Shown in pieces: positions 8,394-18,342 of a stretch of DNA of 64,000 nt. This stretch comes from Giardia muris (taxonomy: Eukaryota; Fornicata; Diplomonadida; Hexamitidae): positions 2,728,001-2,792,000 of the forward strand of contig CM016925.1 in NCBI GenBank assembly GCA_006247105.1. The letters run 5' to 3'. Every line of letters begins with the position of its first letter. The stretch's first letter is position 1. Position numbers and translations under genes: made by a program. Below the pieces are notes generated by a model that saw only the letters and a program-made list of their open reading frames with translations, was not told the origin of the DNA and did not search any database.

Positions 8394-11270
8394 CTATTGA
8401 TCTACACCTTCTTTCATGGGGCCCAGAACCTCCGTCTCCTTCAATAGACGATTTAGTTCTTGCTCTTCTACTTCTTTGGCCCGTTGGACGGCAGCATCAT
8501 ACGCCGTATTCATCTGTTCCTCGGTGGCACTAGCGACGGGTCTTACATCGCCGATTTCTTCGATCAGTCCTTGATAAAGATCTGACTTCATGCTTGCCTC
8601 GGAGAAGGTGCGACAATAATCGCGAAGGCGATAACGAGTCATCTCGGAGCCATGGCGGATGATGGCTTGTAACGCCTTCACAGACGCCGCCGCAAGCTCC
8701 GGAATTGGGTCTCCTACGTGTAAGGATAAGAGACGAAGGATTTCAGTATTACTTATAGGAAGCCGATCATTTGAACCATCTGCATAGAAGTCAAGCATCT
8801 GAATGAAGACCTGGAGAGCCTCAATGGCTATTGCAGGGACGCTATCCTCAAGACAACAAACCAGCTTGTAGAGAATGTCTATTCCAGTTATGTAGTCCAC
8901 GTGTCTGTAGAGGGCACGACACATGTCGAGGGCGGCGATACGACAACCAGGATCATCATGCTCAAGGTTACCAATCGCTCGTCCTAAAGACGTCCCCATA
9001 AACTCCTTGTTAGACGAAAGATACTTCTCGTAAAGATCTGGTGTGAAGTAGCGATATAGTCCAGTCAATGCTCGTAAAACGTATTCCAAGCAATCAGGAG
9101 TTCGAATTCCGAACCGCCACCCTGATATTCCTAGAAGAGTATTCATAAAGTAGATGACGGCCCCATCACTCAGATGAACCTTATGGCACGCACAGGCGAC
9201 CATTGCATTGATGCAGCGGCATGCGGGCGCGCGGATCTTATGAGGATACTTGTCAACGTCTGTCAAGCGCACTAGCTTCGTGAAAAGCGAGCTGAACCGG
9301 GTCTCTATCTGGGGTGGAAGGGTATACCCGGCAGCGATGACAGAAACAAGGGAAACGAGGAAGAAATCCATCCGCTTCTCAAGGTCAGGAGCACCAACGT
9401 CTATGTTGATGAGTTTCAATAGACAACCGAAATACTCTGTCAATAGCTCTGCATCAGGATCACGAAGAAGCTCTCGAAGGACCGAAATGGCCTCATCACA
9501 CACATATATATTCATCCCATCGATCCCGCAATCGAACTGGGAGGGCTTTTTCATCGACCCAATACGGACCGTACTGATGACACAGAAGGTTAGCTTTGCC
9601 ACGAGCTCTGCGAGAGTGATCGAGTCCTCTGAGTCCTCATGTCTTTGCAGGGTATGTACAAAACCGTCATCCTTGCTCGCAACGACGAAAAAGCGCGAGA
9701 ACGCGCCAGCACAGCTTCGAAAGGCCTGCTGGACATATGAATCGTCGTTATAGATGACCGTCTCGCTTAGTAGAATCGTGTTAAGCAACCGCACGGCATG
9801 GCCGACACAAAATTTCTGTTGAGCATCGGCATAACAAAGAGCGTTCATCGCTAACCTCGAGCGTACATCGAGTAGCTTCTCAAGCAACTCTAATAGAACT
9901 CCGAGTTGATGCAAGGTCAGCTTTGTCAAACGAAAGTAGCTTTCCGTGAAGGCAATGATCTCTTTTGGACAAAGAAGGGCGAAGACTAATGCGACAATGA
10001 CGTCAACCTTCTCCTTTGTGGTTCGATCGGTATACGAGAGGTAGAACGGTATGAGGTTTTCGATGATTTTCGACGAGAAACGGATAATGTTCTGCTCGGA
10101 AAGGAGTAAGAGGACACTAAGCATGTCACAAGCCTTAGCCCGATGGCCTTCATTCCAACCCGTCACATCAGCAAGAACGGCATTGATTGAACGTACGGAT
10201 GTCCGTTCTGCAAGACAACGACAACCGAGAGAATAACGTAGACGCCCATCATGAGCCTTTGATGGAAGAACGGCCTCTGCATTTTCAACATATGCAGCTG
10301 GGGCGAACATCCTTAGAAAGCTATCATAGGGTGTGATGATTGGCGGTAGGTTGATCTCTTTGCTCAAACGAAGGTCATCCCGATGTTCTTCTTCATATTT
10401 CTCACCACACTTCACAAACAGTTGTGATGCCTCATTCCCAATCTCCGGGTCCAACATGAAGGAGAGAAGAATGGCACAGAAGAAGTCAAGATAGACATGT
10501 CTATCAATATGATCGCAAAGCCAGGAGGAGGCCATTTCCGCGACGGCCAATCTGACGCCACAGTTGGTATCTGTTGTTAAGGTGGGGACATATGGGCCTA
10601 AAAGCTGTCCAATATCTTCCGAGGCTCTTGAGAGATGTAAGGACTTCAATGCTTCAACGGCCAACCTTCTAACTCCACACACGTTATGTTTGAAGTTCTC
10701 TAATAAAGCTTCTGTAAGTTTCCGGACGATATCATTAGTCCAGACGTCCGTCGCCTTTTGGTATGCCAAGGAGAGCTTATGAATACACTTGTAAAGCACG
10801 ATACGATTATCTGGAGCAGTGTCTGTGAGTTGTCTACAAAGGATTTGAGATACCTCAGTCAAATAGAGCCGTAGCTCTTGGAAGAGAGGTGTATCCTCCT
10901 TCGTTGATATATGAATGAGTCGAAGGAGTAGCCTAAGGAACGCAAGTCGCACACTTTCGGAGCGTTCAATTACAGGAATCGGACTGAGAATTGTATGCAA
11001 CTCATGAATAATACGCGGGAGGGCTTCTTTAGCACAAGACAACCGCCCAAAGTTCTCCCGCACCGTTTCTGCGACGTAGTTACGGATGGCCTCGGATGGG
11101 TCTGTGAAGTGAATGATGAAAGCCTTAACAATATCCAGTTGGTGAAAAGAATCAAGGGAGTCTCCCCTCAATAGGGCTTCGAGCTCATGGGCCGCCTGCT
11201 CGCGTTCCCGTTTCGTCACCCCTTGATGAAGAGTGGAGATGTTCCTATCGATGAGGTCAATGGGAAGCAT
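8394..11270 (-). CDS. DNAAF5: Dynein axonemal assembly factor 5 (HEATR2-like HEAT-repeat protein)
   Basis: This 958-residue all-helical protein is built of HEAT-like repeats, for example ENFKHNVCGVRRLAVEALKSL and DTNCGVRLAVAEMASSWL. The central part (PPIITPYDSFLRMF, then LGCRCLAERTSVRSINAVLADVTGW and SVLLLLSEQNIIRFSSKIIENLI) matches the DNAAF5/HEATR2 signature LGCR...DITDW...LLPVLLLHAED. Human DNAAF5 is about 855 residues. DNAAF5 acts in the cytoplasm to preassemble dynein arms, which fits a flagellate and the DNALI1 gene 7 kb away. The ATG at 11270 is followed on the other side, after 33 bases, by a divergent gene. It converges with the ankyrin/helicase/RBR gene (29 bases between stops). A generic HEAT-repeat scaffold is the alternative. 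Confidence 0.78.
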   Translation of the reverse strand: MLPIDLIDRNISTLHQGVTKREREQAAHELEALLRGDSLDSFHQLDIVKAFIIHFTDPSEAIRNYVAETVRENFGRLSCAKEALPRIIHELHTILSPIPVIERSESVRLAFLRLLLRLIHISTKEDTPLFQELRLYLTEVSQILCRQLTDTAPDNRIVLYKCIHKLSLAYQKATDVWTNDIVRKLTEALLENFKHNVCGVRRLAVEALKSLHLSRASEDIGQLLGPYVPTLTTDTNCGVRLAVAEMASSWLCDHIDRHVYLDFFCAILLSFMLDPEIGNEASQLFVKCGEKYEEEHRDDLRLSKEINLPPIITPYDSFLRMFAPAAYVENAEAVLPSKAHDGRLRYSLGCRCLAERTSVRSINAVLADVTGWNEGHRAKACDMLSVLLLLSEQNIIRFSSKIIENLIPFYLSYTDRTTKEKVDVIVALVFALLCPKEIIAFTESYFRLTKLTLHQLGVLLELLEKLLDVRSRLAMNALCYADAQQKFCVGHAVRLLNTILLSETVIYNDDSYVQQAFRSCAGAFSRFFVVASKDDGFVHTLQRHEDSEDSITLAELVAKLTFCVISTVRIGSMKKPSQFDCGIDGMNIYVCDEAISVLRELLRDPDAELLTEYFGCLLKLINIDVGAPDLEKRMDFFLVSLVSVIAAGYTLPPQIETRFSSLFTKLVRLTDVDKYPHKIRAPACRCINAMVACACHKVHLSDGAVIYFMNTLLGISGWRFGIRTPDCLEYVLRALTGLYRYFTPDLYEKYLSSNKEFMGTSLGRAIGNLEHDDPGCRIAALDMCRALYRHVDYITGIDILYKLVCCLEDSVPAIAIEALQVFIQMLDFYADGSNDRLPISNTEILRLLSLHVGDPIPELAAASVKALQAIIRHGSEMTRYRLRDYCRTFSEASMKSDLYQGLIEEIGDVRPVASATEEQMNTAYDAAVQRAKEVEEQELNRLLKETEVLGPMKEGVDQ

Positions 11271-11303
11271 TTTTTCCTACCCTTCTTTTCCTTTATAGAT
11301 ATA
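11271..11303. promoter_or_regulatory. Bidirectional AT-rich promoter
   Basis: These 33 bases separate the ATG of the DNAAF5 gene (minus) from the ATG of the gene at 11,304 (plus). They are pyrimidine-rich on the left and contain tttatagatata next to the plus-strand ATG, which resembles the AT-rich initiator seen just upstream of Giardia start codons. Confidence 0.5.
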
Positions 11304-12884
11304 ATGGTGACGTTAGAAAGGCTCCCAGAGGCCATTATATCTCTGGAGGGACTCATGGGACCCATACAGGTTGTCGCCTCCTCAACCCTCGTCGTCTTTT
11401 ATTCTACCAGGGCCCTTGCTATCATCCTTATTAAGGACCTATGGTTAGCACTTAATACTCAACAAGCTCTCAGGAGGTATACCAGTCCTCCCCTTCAAGG
11501 GGTTTTAAAGGTGATAACAAGCGATGACGCCGTTCTGATATTATCACATATTCCATCATCACGATATCCTATTCTTACTTGTATTGACCCTACTACTGGC
11601 TTAATAGTAACGACTACAGAAGGAAATACTTGTCAACTCAACTTACAAACAATAGATGCCATCGAAGAAATAACTCTCCTCATCATTGGAACTACCGTCG
11701 TCTTCGCTAGTGGACCTAATACACCGATGTATTGCTGTCCCATTGAGAGGTTACATGAAGAAGCCGCTTGGATGACCCTTAGATCCAATGGGGTTGGAGG
11801 AGTGAGTCAAGACGGATCGATCTTTGCCATTTCCTTTGGAAATCAACTTACACTTGCTCATAGTGATGAGCTTGATAGGCCCTTCGCACTCATTAACATG
11901 GCAACGGTGTCTCTAAGTCAGTCTTCAACTTCTCTTACAAAGCTTTTGGGTGGAATACCTATTATTACTTCCTTTCTTGATGTGACTGGGTTTCCATCTT
12001 CAGGATCTTCCTCCTCTCCAAATGCCCTTTGGCTTATCCTTCGACAAGGTTTGATAGTTCGCCTATGTTTAAGAACGAGGGAGGTTGATCTCATCTTTCC
12101 TTATGAAAGGAATAAGAAAGTGGCCGAGATCATATCGTGGAACCCCAACGCGACGGGTACAAGACTATATGAGTTCTCCATTCCAGACGAAACACCTTCA
12201 ATGACGAAAACGATAACGGCAAGTAGTGTAGTATCGTGCAAATGTGATGCCAAAAAGAGCCTTACCACTGTGAGCCCTGAAGATACCCGCCAGCTTCAAC
12301 AGACCATCGTACGGGATAGGGCCTTTCTTGCCTTATCGGGAGAATACCAAGAATTCATTCGAAGACATCAACACTCGGTAGGAATAGGTGTAGGACAAGC
12401 AATACGCCGCGCAATTGCTGCCCTCGTCAATAAGTACACCTCCAATCTCCCTTGCACCGAGACTACTCGCGTGGAATTACAAACGCATCTCATCAAGGGC
12501 TGTCACAGCCATCTTAAATCCATGAAGCATGAACGAATAGGCAAATCATCATCAACATCCTTCAGCCCTCCTCCTCCTCCTATTCTCTTACGGACGTCCT
12601 GCTCTTCTATTCCTATTAACACCTTTGCCCATACAATCTCCCCTCCTATCCTAGCGGAGGAAGCCCTTCGGGAATTACAGGCCCGCCACGGAAAGAGCTC
12701 CCCGTCCCTCCATTTCCATTGTAAGGTTCAACAACAGATGAAAGTACTGTTTGGTACCATATCCGAGATATCTGACGATCAACCCGTCGAAAGCTTCCTG
12801 GTCCTTGGAGGTGACCCCGAAGCCCAAACCCCCGCGCTTCTCATTGGTGTACGGGATAGATCCGCCTTCATATTCCTTACTTGA
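11304..12884 (+). CDS. Hypothetical protein, 526 residues
   Basis: The frame is open further upstream to an ATG at 11,187, but that would lie inside the antisense DNAAF5 gene. The ATG at 11,304, directly after an AT-rich initiator-like stretch, is the better start. The protein is rich in beta-branched residues over the first 300 positions (for example RYPILTCIDPTTGLIVTTTE), which suggests beta-propeller blades, followed by a more helical part and a Ser/Pro-rich linker (FSPPPPPILL near residue 430). No signal peptide or membrane span is evident. A WD/propeller scaffold is a guess from texture only. The stop is 20 bases before the next gene's ATG on the same strand. Confidence 0.65.
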   Translation: MVTLERLPEAIISLEGLMGPIQVVASSTLVVFYSTRALAIILIKDLWLALNTQQALRRYTSPPLQGVLKVITSDDAVLILSHIPSSRYPILTCIDPTTGLIVTTTEGNTCQLNLQTIDAIEEITLLIIGTTVVFASGPNTPMYCCPIERLHEEAAWMTLRSNGVGGVSQDGSIFAISFGNQLTLAHSDELDRPFALINMATVSLSQSSTSLTKLLGGIPIITSFLDVTGFPSSGSSSSPNALWLILRQGLIVRLCLRTREVDLIFPYERNKKVAEIISWNPNATGTRLYEFSIPDETPSMTKTITASSVVSCKCDAKKSLTTVSPEDTRQLQQTIVRDRAFLALSGEYQEFIRRHQHSVGIGVGQAIRRAIAALVNKYTSNLPCTETTRVELQTHLIKGCHSHLKSMKHERIGKSSSTSFSPPPPPILLRTSCSSIPINTFAHTISPPILAEEALRELQARHGKSSPSLHFHCKVQQQMKVLFGTISEISDDQPVESFLVLGGDPEAQTPALLIGVRDRSAFIFLT

Positions 12885-12904
12885 GCACTTTGAAAAAAAA
12901 GCCG

Positions 12905-14062
12905 ATGACCGAGTTCTCCTTTTCAAGCGTCGAGAAGCCCGACTTCCACTTCCCCGAGAACCTTTCCGACCTTCAGGACCATGAATGGGCACGCCTAGCC
13001 AAGCTCGAGAAGAACATCCTTTGGTTCTCGGGGATCTATAAGGATTTCGCTAAGCTGCAGCAGGTCTACTCCACGGGGCTTACAAAGATCGCAGCGAAGC
13101 TTGGACGCGCCCCAGCCCCCGAGGAGCTCCCTCTTGACCCGAACCTCCTCAACACTTCTCTAACCGAGCTTTCCCGCTATTTCGTCGAGTTCAGTACCTC
13201 AGTCACCCAAACCATCATTGCAAACCTTGATGCTGCAGTCCGAAAGTGTCATAAAGAGGCTGGAGTCCGGCGCAAGAACATTTCAAGCAACATGGCGAAC
13301 ATCACGAAGTCGAACTCCGAACTCGATAAACTGACCATTACGATCAAGGGTCGTCCGGAGCTTCGTGAGCAGAACCCTAAACAGTATGAAAAGCAGCTTG
13401 GCTCTCTTGAACGACAGAAGATGAACATCACGAAGATAATCGAACAAAACAAGAGTGAGCTTAGTCAGGTGGAGACGCTCGACTGGACGACGGCAAGCGC
13501 AATGTATGAGTCGGTCCTTAGCCTCCATAAGACGTATCAGGAACACATCGTCACCCTTCAGAAGTTCACAGACTCCCTTCTGCATCGCTTTTCCGAAAAC
13601 CCCCTCGAGGAAAGGCTCAGGGAGCGCGTCAAGAAGTTCGGAGCCGCGAACGCCGAGTTCATCTCGAAGCGTGACTCGGAACGTGATGCAAAAGTCAATG
13701 CCGCGATTCATGCGATCGACGTGAAACGAAAGGCGGAGGAGGATCGTGAGATGGCCAAGAAGCAGCAGAAGTTGGCAGCGGCGGCAGCAGCAGCAAAGGC
13801 CGCGCAGTCCGAAATCGATTGTGCACGTCAGAAGTCTGCCGAGGATGAACTCAACCGCACCGCGTTCCGTGAGGGTGTGGCTCAACCAAGTACAATGGGT
13901 TCCCTCATCCGTGCGTCCATTCTCTCCGATGATGGGGCTGGAGGGACTCATGAGACGCCACAAAGGCTCGATGCCATCCCAGAAGGCCCTGTCGAGCATA
14001 ATATGCCAAAGGCGTCCGACGGAGTCATTCCGGGTATGAAGTTGCCGAGTATTGATGAGTAG
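12905..14062 (+). CDS. F-BAR-like coiled-coil protein
   Basis: This 385-residue, largely helical protein starts at the ATG at 12,905, preceded by an A-run; a TTG eight codons upstream is not a plausible eukaryotic start. Residues 20-65 (WARLAKLEKNILWFSGIYKD, then LQQVYSTGLTKIAAKL) follow the start of an F-BAR/FCH domain, where a helix leads to a YxxxLxKLAxK segment. Long helices continue to about residue 280. An Ala/Lys-rich helix (residues 285-310) and an acidic disordered tail follow. F-BAR domains bend membranes in endocytosis and cytokinesis, which in Giardia would point to peripheral vacuoles. The assignment is by pattern only; a generic coiled-coil protein remains possible. Confidence 0.6.
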   Translation: MTEFSFSSVEKPDFHFPENLSDLQDHEWARLAKLEKNILWFSGIYKDFAKLQQVYSTGLTKIAAKLGRAPAPEELPLDPNLLNTSLTELSRYFVEFSTSVTQTIIANLDAAVRKCHKEAGVRRKNISSNMANITKSNSELDKLTITIKGRPELREQNPKQYEKQLGSLERQKMNITKIIEQNKSELSQVETLDWTTASAMYESVLSLHKTYQEHIVTLQKFTDSLLHRFSENPLEERLRERVKKFGAANAEFISKRDSERDAKVNAAIHAIDVKRKAEEDREMAKKQQKLAAAAAAAKAAQSEIDCARQKSAEDELNRTAFREGVAQPSTMGSLIRASILSDDGAGGTHETPQRLDAIPEGPVEHNMPKASDGVIPGMKLPSIDE

Positions 14063-14109
14063 TCGCGTTCCATGCCCTTTATCAGGCAATGAATAAGTGA
14101 AGAGGAAAA

Positions 14110-17100
14110 ATGATCAAACGAGACGTAGCGGAGCTACCAGTCGTCGTCGACGTGGACGAGCCGCTTCCTGACGACCCCATCAAGAAGATCTATCACTCTG
14201 TAGTCTTCCCCCCGGGATATCCCATCCCACAGGACCTCACCTCTCCGGTCTTTCTCTGCTCTCCACCAGATACTCTTCCCATTGAGTTCCCGTATATCCT
14301 TGACCCCTTTCAACGGCGTGCTATTGGAGCTCTCAGCATTGGACATTCGGTCTTAGTCGCAGCGCATACCAGTGCGGGGAAGACGACGGTTGCTGAGTAC
14401 GTGATCGCATCTGCCCTAGCCAGAAACCAACGTGTTGTCTATACGACTCCCATCAAGGCTCTGTCAAACCAGAAGTATCATGACCTAAAGACCGCAGCCT
14501 ATACAAATGGGTCTGTTGGACTAATGACTGGGGATTCCACCCTCAACCGGAATGCATTTGTGTTGGTCATGACCACCGAGGTGTTACGAAACATGTTACA
14601 CCAAGGAGCGGAGCTCCTTCGAGAGATCGGACATGTCATCTTCGATGAGGTCCATTACATGCGGAATAGTGAGCGTGGCCTAGTTTGGGAGGATTGTATC
14701 GCCATGGTGGACTCGAAGATCAAGTTCTGTTTCCTTTCGGCAACCGTTCCAAATGCTACCGAGTTTGCAGGCTGGGTCGCTTCATTACATAATATCCCCG
14801 TCCATGTCGTTTACACACAGTACCGCCCGGTCCCCCTCATGCATTATATCTGTCCAGTTGGTGGGAAGGGGATACATCCAATCTGTTCATCTGCGGAGCA
14901 GAACAAGCTTCATCAGGATAACGTTAAAGCGGCAAAAAGCAACCTTCCATACATTGGCGCAGCAGAAGCGGCTAAAGGCGAGGGGCCAATCACAAGTGGT
15001 CATGTTAGCATGAAAGAACGTAATAAGGCCGTCACTGACACCCTCCATAAGGTCATGCGCTTCCTGATCGGGAAGGATGTCTTCCCAATTATCATCTTCG
15101 CCTTCGGAAAGAAGAAGTGCGAGGTTCATGCCTCAAACTTCGTGAAACATTACTTCGGGGGTAAAAACTCTGAAGGAACTGAGGAGGATGCCGATGAAGC
15201 CTTTGAGGCGAAGAACCTCTTAACACCAGACCAGGTGCGAATGGTTGATGCGATCTTCAATGCTGCCTTGGAATCCCTTCCTGAGGATACTCAATCGCTT
15301 CGGCCCATAGTCACTATTCACCAACTGTTGCGGCGTGGAGTTGCGATCCATCATTCAGGTCTTCTCCCATGGGTCAAGGAACTAATAGAAATCCTCTTCG
15401 TCGAAGGACTTGTCAAAATCCTTTATGCAACAGAGACGTTCGCTATGGGGCTCAACCTCCCCGCACGTGCCATCATCTTCTCCGAGATGAAGAAGTTCGA
15501 CGGATCCACCTCTCGCTTCATAACCCCTGGAGAGTATGTCCAAATGGCCGGAAGAGCTGGTCGACGAGGAATTGACTCACAAGGCCTATCGATATGCCTC
15601 TTCAATACGGTCGAGGAGTGCGATTCCATCGTGAAGGTCATTCAAGGGACAACAGAACCCTTGAATAGCGCCTACAGGCTTTCCTTCAATAGTGTACTCA
15701 ATTTGCTCCAAGTCGAATCCTCGTCTCCCGAGGAGGTTATTAAGCGCTCCTTCCTAAGTTTTCAGCAGAGCTTTCGTCTTCCACGGTGTCTCCAAGCGGT
15801 ACAACACTTGGAAAGTGATAATGACGAGGATAGGCAAAGGATCAATCATACCTTCTCCAAATCCATAGACCGACTGTTACAATGGTCATCTTCACACCCA
15901 CGAGAGCCTCTTTTCAGCTCAGAGGTCTTAGCAGCATTGAAAGAACAGGCCATAGATTTCTCCGCAACCATTTCCGAATATCTTCAAATCTCCGCCCTTC
16001 AAGAGTGTTTGGAACTCGATCAGATCAATTACGTTGCAGACGCCCGGCTACTCACAAGTCTCGTTCCTGGACGGATCATCTCAGCATATGCAGATGGGAT
16101 TCGTCTTGGCTGGGTAATTGTCATCCGACGATCAACCTACTTGGAGGAGCAGTACGTGGATGTCCTTGTTCCAACCTGGCGTGAGGCGCTTCCTCCAGGA
16201 TATGATAAGCGATCGGATCAGCCAATGGGCTTCATGAATAGCCGCAAAATGAGCCAGGAGAAGATTGATGAGAACTCGGATGTTGTCTTAGCGTCCTTAA
16301 AAGGCAATGGGACCTATCAGGCATATGTTGCGATGCGTGTCAAACGGAAGGAGGACGAGGTGACCGATCCGGAGCCGCCAACACACAAGCAAGTTACTTC
16401 TACGAAGAAGGAGGTTCAGACGACCGTCGATGTCATGGACGTCAACGATCTGGTATATGAGAGCCGCAGTGCCAACGAGGTCTCCGAAGACGAGCTTCAC
16501 AAGTATTCCTTCATGGACATAGTGCAACCGTATGCGTTGGAGGAGCGGCGTCTTTGTAACCTTATAGCGCCTTTGAACATTGAACCATATCTCCTTGCCC
16601 TTCTTGAAGCTAAAGACCCAGACGCCGCCTTAAACACCTTCCTCGACAAGGTTGGAGCCTGCATTATCAGACTCCCTGTTAGTGCCATCACAGGGATATC
16701 GAAGAAGCGGTTGAATAGCGTTCCGTCGGACATTTCCAACTACAACGATCGTATTGCCACTCTTGCGTTATATGCTCGGATGTTTTTACAGCTCTTACGA
16801 GCGGAGGATGATCCAATGCGGAGGACACTTGATATCGTTCTAACACCCTTTAGTCTTGATGACTTAGCCGATCATGGTCTTACGGATGAGGCACAAGCGG
16901 CTCAGTTGCGCCTACAGGGGATTCGGCACATGCTACGATGGGACATCAAGTACCGTGCCTTTACGGAGTTTTTCTTGGCTCGCGGAGAGGCTCTTGATGC
17001 GCTTTTCTCCGACGAGGGTGGCTTCAAGACGATCACTGATCTCCTCCTATGCAAGGCCTTAACAGTACGAAGGCGGGATACAAAGGTGGGTCTATTCAAG

Positions 17101-17766
17101 GCTTATATTGAGGAGGCGGATAAGCTAGTTCTTGAACAGGAGTTACAGAACCTGAAGCGTTTTCTTCGAAGAGAGTCATTTCTCGAGCAGATCGAAGGGG
17201 GGGTTGACAATGTCCTCACACAGAAGGGGCGTATTGCCTGCCATATTAGTACGGCGAATGAGGTGATTCTTACGGAATGTCTTTTCGATGGTAGCTTTGC
17301 ATCTTTACCTCATCCCATTCTGGCTGGTGTCCTAACATCCTTGATCGGAGAACGATCAACGACCTCTAAGAAGCTTGAAATTGAACCTCCGTTAAGACAA
17401 GCATTGGGATCATTAAAGGCGTTGGTGAATAGACTATTGGCTGACTGCGTCACCGAAGAGACGTCTCTTGAGCTTGGCTGCACGACGGTTGAGGATATCG
17501 TCTCCGATAGTGCGGCAGTAATAGCATTTGCTTGGGCATCTGGGAAGACCTTCGAAGAAGTTATCGATATTGATCCGACACAGTTCGAGGGGAGCATTGT
17601 ACGGATGTTTAGACGCCTGATCAACCTGGTGGAGCAATTGATGGAGGCGGCGGATATCCTGAACGATACAAGGCTGAAAACCCGGCTTGAGTCGGTTCAT
17701 AAGGCAGTCTTCCGTGATATCGTCCACGTTACTAGCTTGTACGTGGTTGATGAGGAGGACGCATGA
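14110..17766 (+). CDS. MTR4: Exosome-associated DExH RNA helicase MTR4
   Basis: This 1,218-residue Ski2-like helicase unwinds RNA for the nuclear exosome. Walker A is AHTSAGKT (residues 85-92), motif II DEVH (179-182) within the MTR4/SKI2 phrase FDEVHYMRNSERG, motif III SAT (210-212) and motif VI QMAGRAGR (478-485). The segment PLNSAYRLSFNSVLNLLQVE is closer to MTR4 (PLNSAFHLTYNMVLNLLRVE) than to SKI2. An arch-like insertion follows, and the C-terminus (MFRRLINLVEQLMEAADIL, then RDIVHVTSLYV) is the DSHCT domain. All catalytic residues are present. MTR4 is usually about 1,050 residues, so the insertions are longer here. An exosome subunit gene lies 600 bases downstream on the other strand. SKI2 is the alternative. 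Confidence 0.88.
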   Translation: MIKRDVAELPVVVDVDEPLPDDPIKKIYHSVVFPPGYPIPQDLTSPVFLCSPPDTLPIEFPYILDPFQRRAIGALSIGHSVLVAAHTSAGKTTVAEYVIASALARNQRVVYTTPIKALSNQKYHDLKTAAYTNGSVGLMTGDSTLNRNAFVLVMTTEVLRNMLHQGAELLREIGHVIFDEVHYMRNSERGLVWEDCIAMVDSKIKFCFLSATVPNATEFAGWVASLHNIPVHVVYTQYRPVPLMHYICPVGGKGIHPICSSAEQNKLHQDNVKAAKSNLPYIGAAEAAKGEGPITSGHVSMKERNKAVTDTLHKVMRFLIGKDVFPIIIFAFGKKKCEVHASNFVKHYFGGKNSEGTEEDADEAFEAKNLLTPDQVRMVDAIFNAALESLPEDTQSLRPIVTIHQLLRRGVAIHHSGLLPWVKELIEILFVEGLVKILYATETFAMGLNLPARAIIFSEMKKFDGSTSRFITPGEYVQMAGRAGRRGIDSQGLSICLFNTVEECDSIVKVIQGTTEPLNSAYRLSFNSVLNLLQVESSSPEEVIKRSFLSFQQSFRLPRCLQAVQHLESDNDEDRQRINHTFSKSIDRLLQWSSSHPREPLFSSEVLAALKEQAIDFSATISEYLQISALQECLELDQINYVADARLLTSLVPGRIISAYADGIRLGWVIVIRRSTYLEEQYVDVLVPTWREALPPGYDKRSDQPMGFMNSRKMSQEKIDENSDVVLASLKGNGTYQAYVAMRVKRKEDEVTDPEPPTHKQVTSTKKEVQTTVDVMDVNDLVYESRSANEVSEDELHKYSFMDIVQPYALEERRLCNLIAPLNIEPYLLALLEAKDPDAALNTFLDKVGACIIRLPVSAITGISKKRLNSVPSDISNYNDRIATLALYARMFLQLLRAEDDPMRRTLDIVLTPFSLDDLADHGLTDEAQAAQLRLQGIRHMLRWDIKYRAFTEFFLARGEALDALFSDEGGFKTITDLLLCKALTVRRRDTKVGLFKAYIEEADKLVLEQELQNLKRFLRRESFLEQIEGGVDNVLTQKGRIACHISTANEVILTECLFDGSFASLPHPILAGVLTSLIGERSTTSKKLEIEPPLRQALGSLKALVNRLLADCVTEETSLELGCTTVEDIVSDSAAVIAFAWASGKTFEEVIDIDPTQFEGSIVRMFRRLINLVEQLMEAADILNDTRLKTRLESVHKAVFRDIVHVTSLYVVDEEDA

Positions 17767-17774
17767 TATCTGGG

Positions 17775-18320
17775 TCAACCCCTATGTATTTCTCTAAAGA
17801 CGTAATGGATGCTATCAGCTAGGCAATAAACGAAGCCATGGCCATATCCACAACGGCGGAACTGTAGGTAGGGCACTCCTAGACGCCAGAAGGCCGCCAA
17901 GAGGTGTAATAACCAGGACATAAGATACCCTACTCGAAGAAGATCTACTTGGCAAAGGTTGAGAATGATCAATGAGAACTCCAATAGCATCATCACCCCC
18001 CAGACTTGGACCTCATAGATGACATATGCGTTCTGTTTCTCACCTTCATTGACCTTCCATGGTAAATCAAGTCGAACTTGTCGTAGCTCATAGAGGCACG
18101 CATACCTTGCGCGTAGACAGGCGCCCATGAGCCAGAGCAAAAGGGTTATGACGACCCTTAGGAGGTGTCGAAAAACATGTCCGTTACTAATATACTGAAT
18201 GATAAGAAGGAGATGAAGAAGTAGAAGAAGAGTGTATCTCAATAGATACATAGGGCGTAACGCATGCATGACAACGAGAGCACCACGGTGCAGGTGGGCG
18301 CGTATCCTTCTCGTCTCCAT
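17775..18320 (-). CDS. Hypothetical multi-pass membrane protein
   Basis: This 181-residue frame has about four hydrophobic segments: YLLRYTLLLLLHLLLIIQYI, HLLRVVITLLLWLMGACL, the WGVMMLLEFSLIILNL region and the LMSWLLHLLAAFW region. The frame extends up to an ATG at 18,353, overlapping the RRP45 gene. The ATG at 18,320 is preferred because it directly follows an AT-rich stretch (aaaaataagaaataagaag) that itself follows the RRP45 poly(A) signal. Its stop is 8 bases from the stop of the convergent MTR4 gene. The size and four-span layout resemble small ciliary transmembrane proteins such as TMEM17/138/216, but no signature is clear enough to assign. Confidence 0.6.
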   Translation of the reverse strand: METRRIRAHLHRGALVVMHALRPMYLLRYTLLLLLHLLLIIQYISNGHVFRHLLRVVITLLLWLMGACLRARYACLYELRQVRLDLPWKVNEGEKQNAYVIYEVQVWGVMMLLEFSLIILNLCQVDLLRVGYLMSWLLHLLAAFWRLGVPYLQFRRCGYGHGFVYCLADSIHYVFREIHRG

Positions 18321-18336
18321 CTTCTTATTTCTTATT

Positions 18337-18342
18337 TTTACT
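18337..18342 (-). terminator. Poly(A) signal AGTAAA directly after the RRP45 stop
   Basis: On the minus strand the RRP45 TGA (18,345-18,343) is followed immediately by AGTAAA. The same AT-rich stretch probably carries the initiator of the next gene, whose ATG is at 18,320. Confidence 0.55.

Noticed and set aside
11187..11303. Upstream extension of the 526-residue hypothetical gene
   Set aside because: It overlaps the start of DNAAF5 in antisense; the ATG at 11,304 follows an AT-rich initiator-like stretch.
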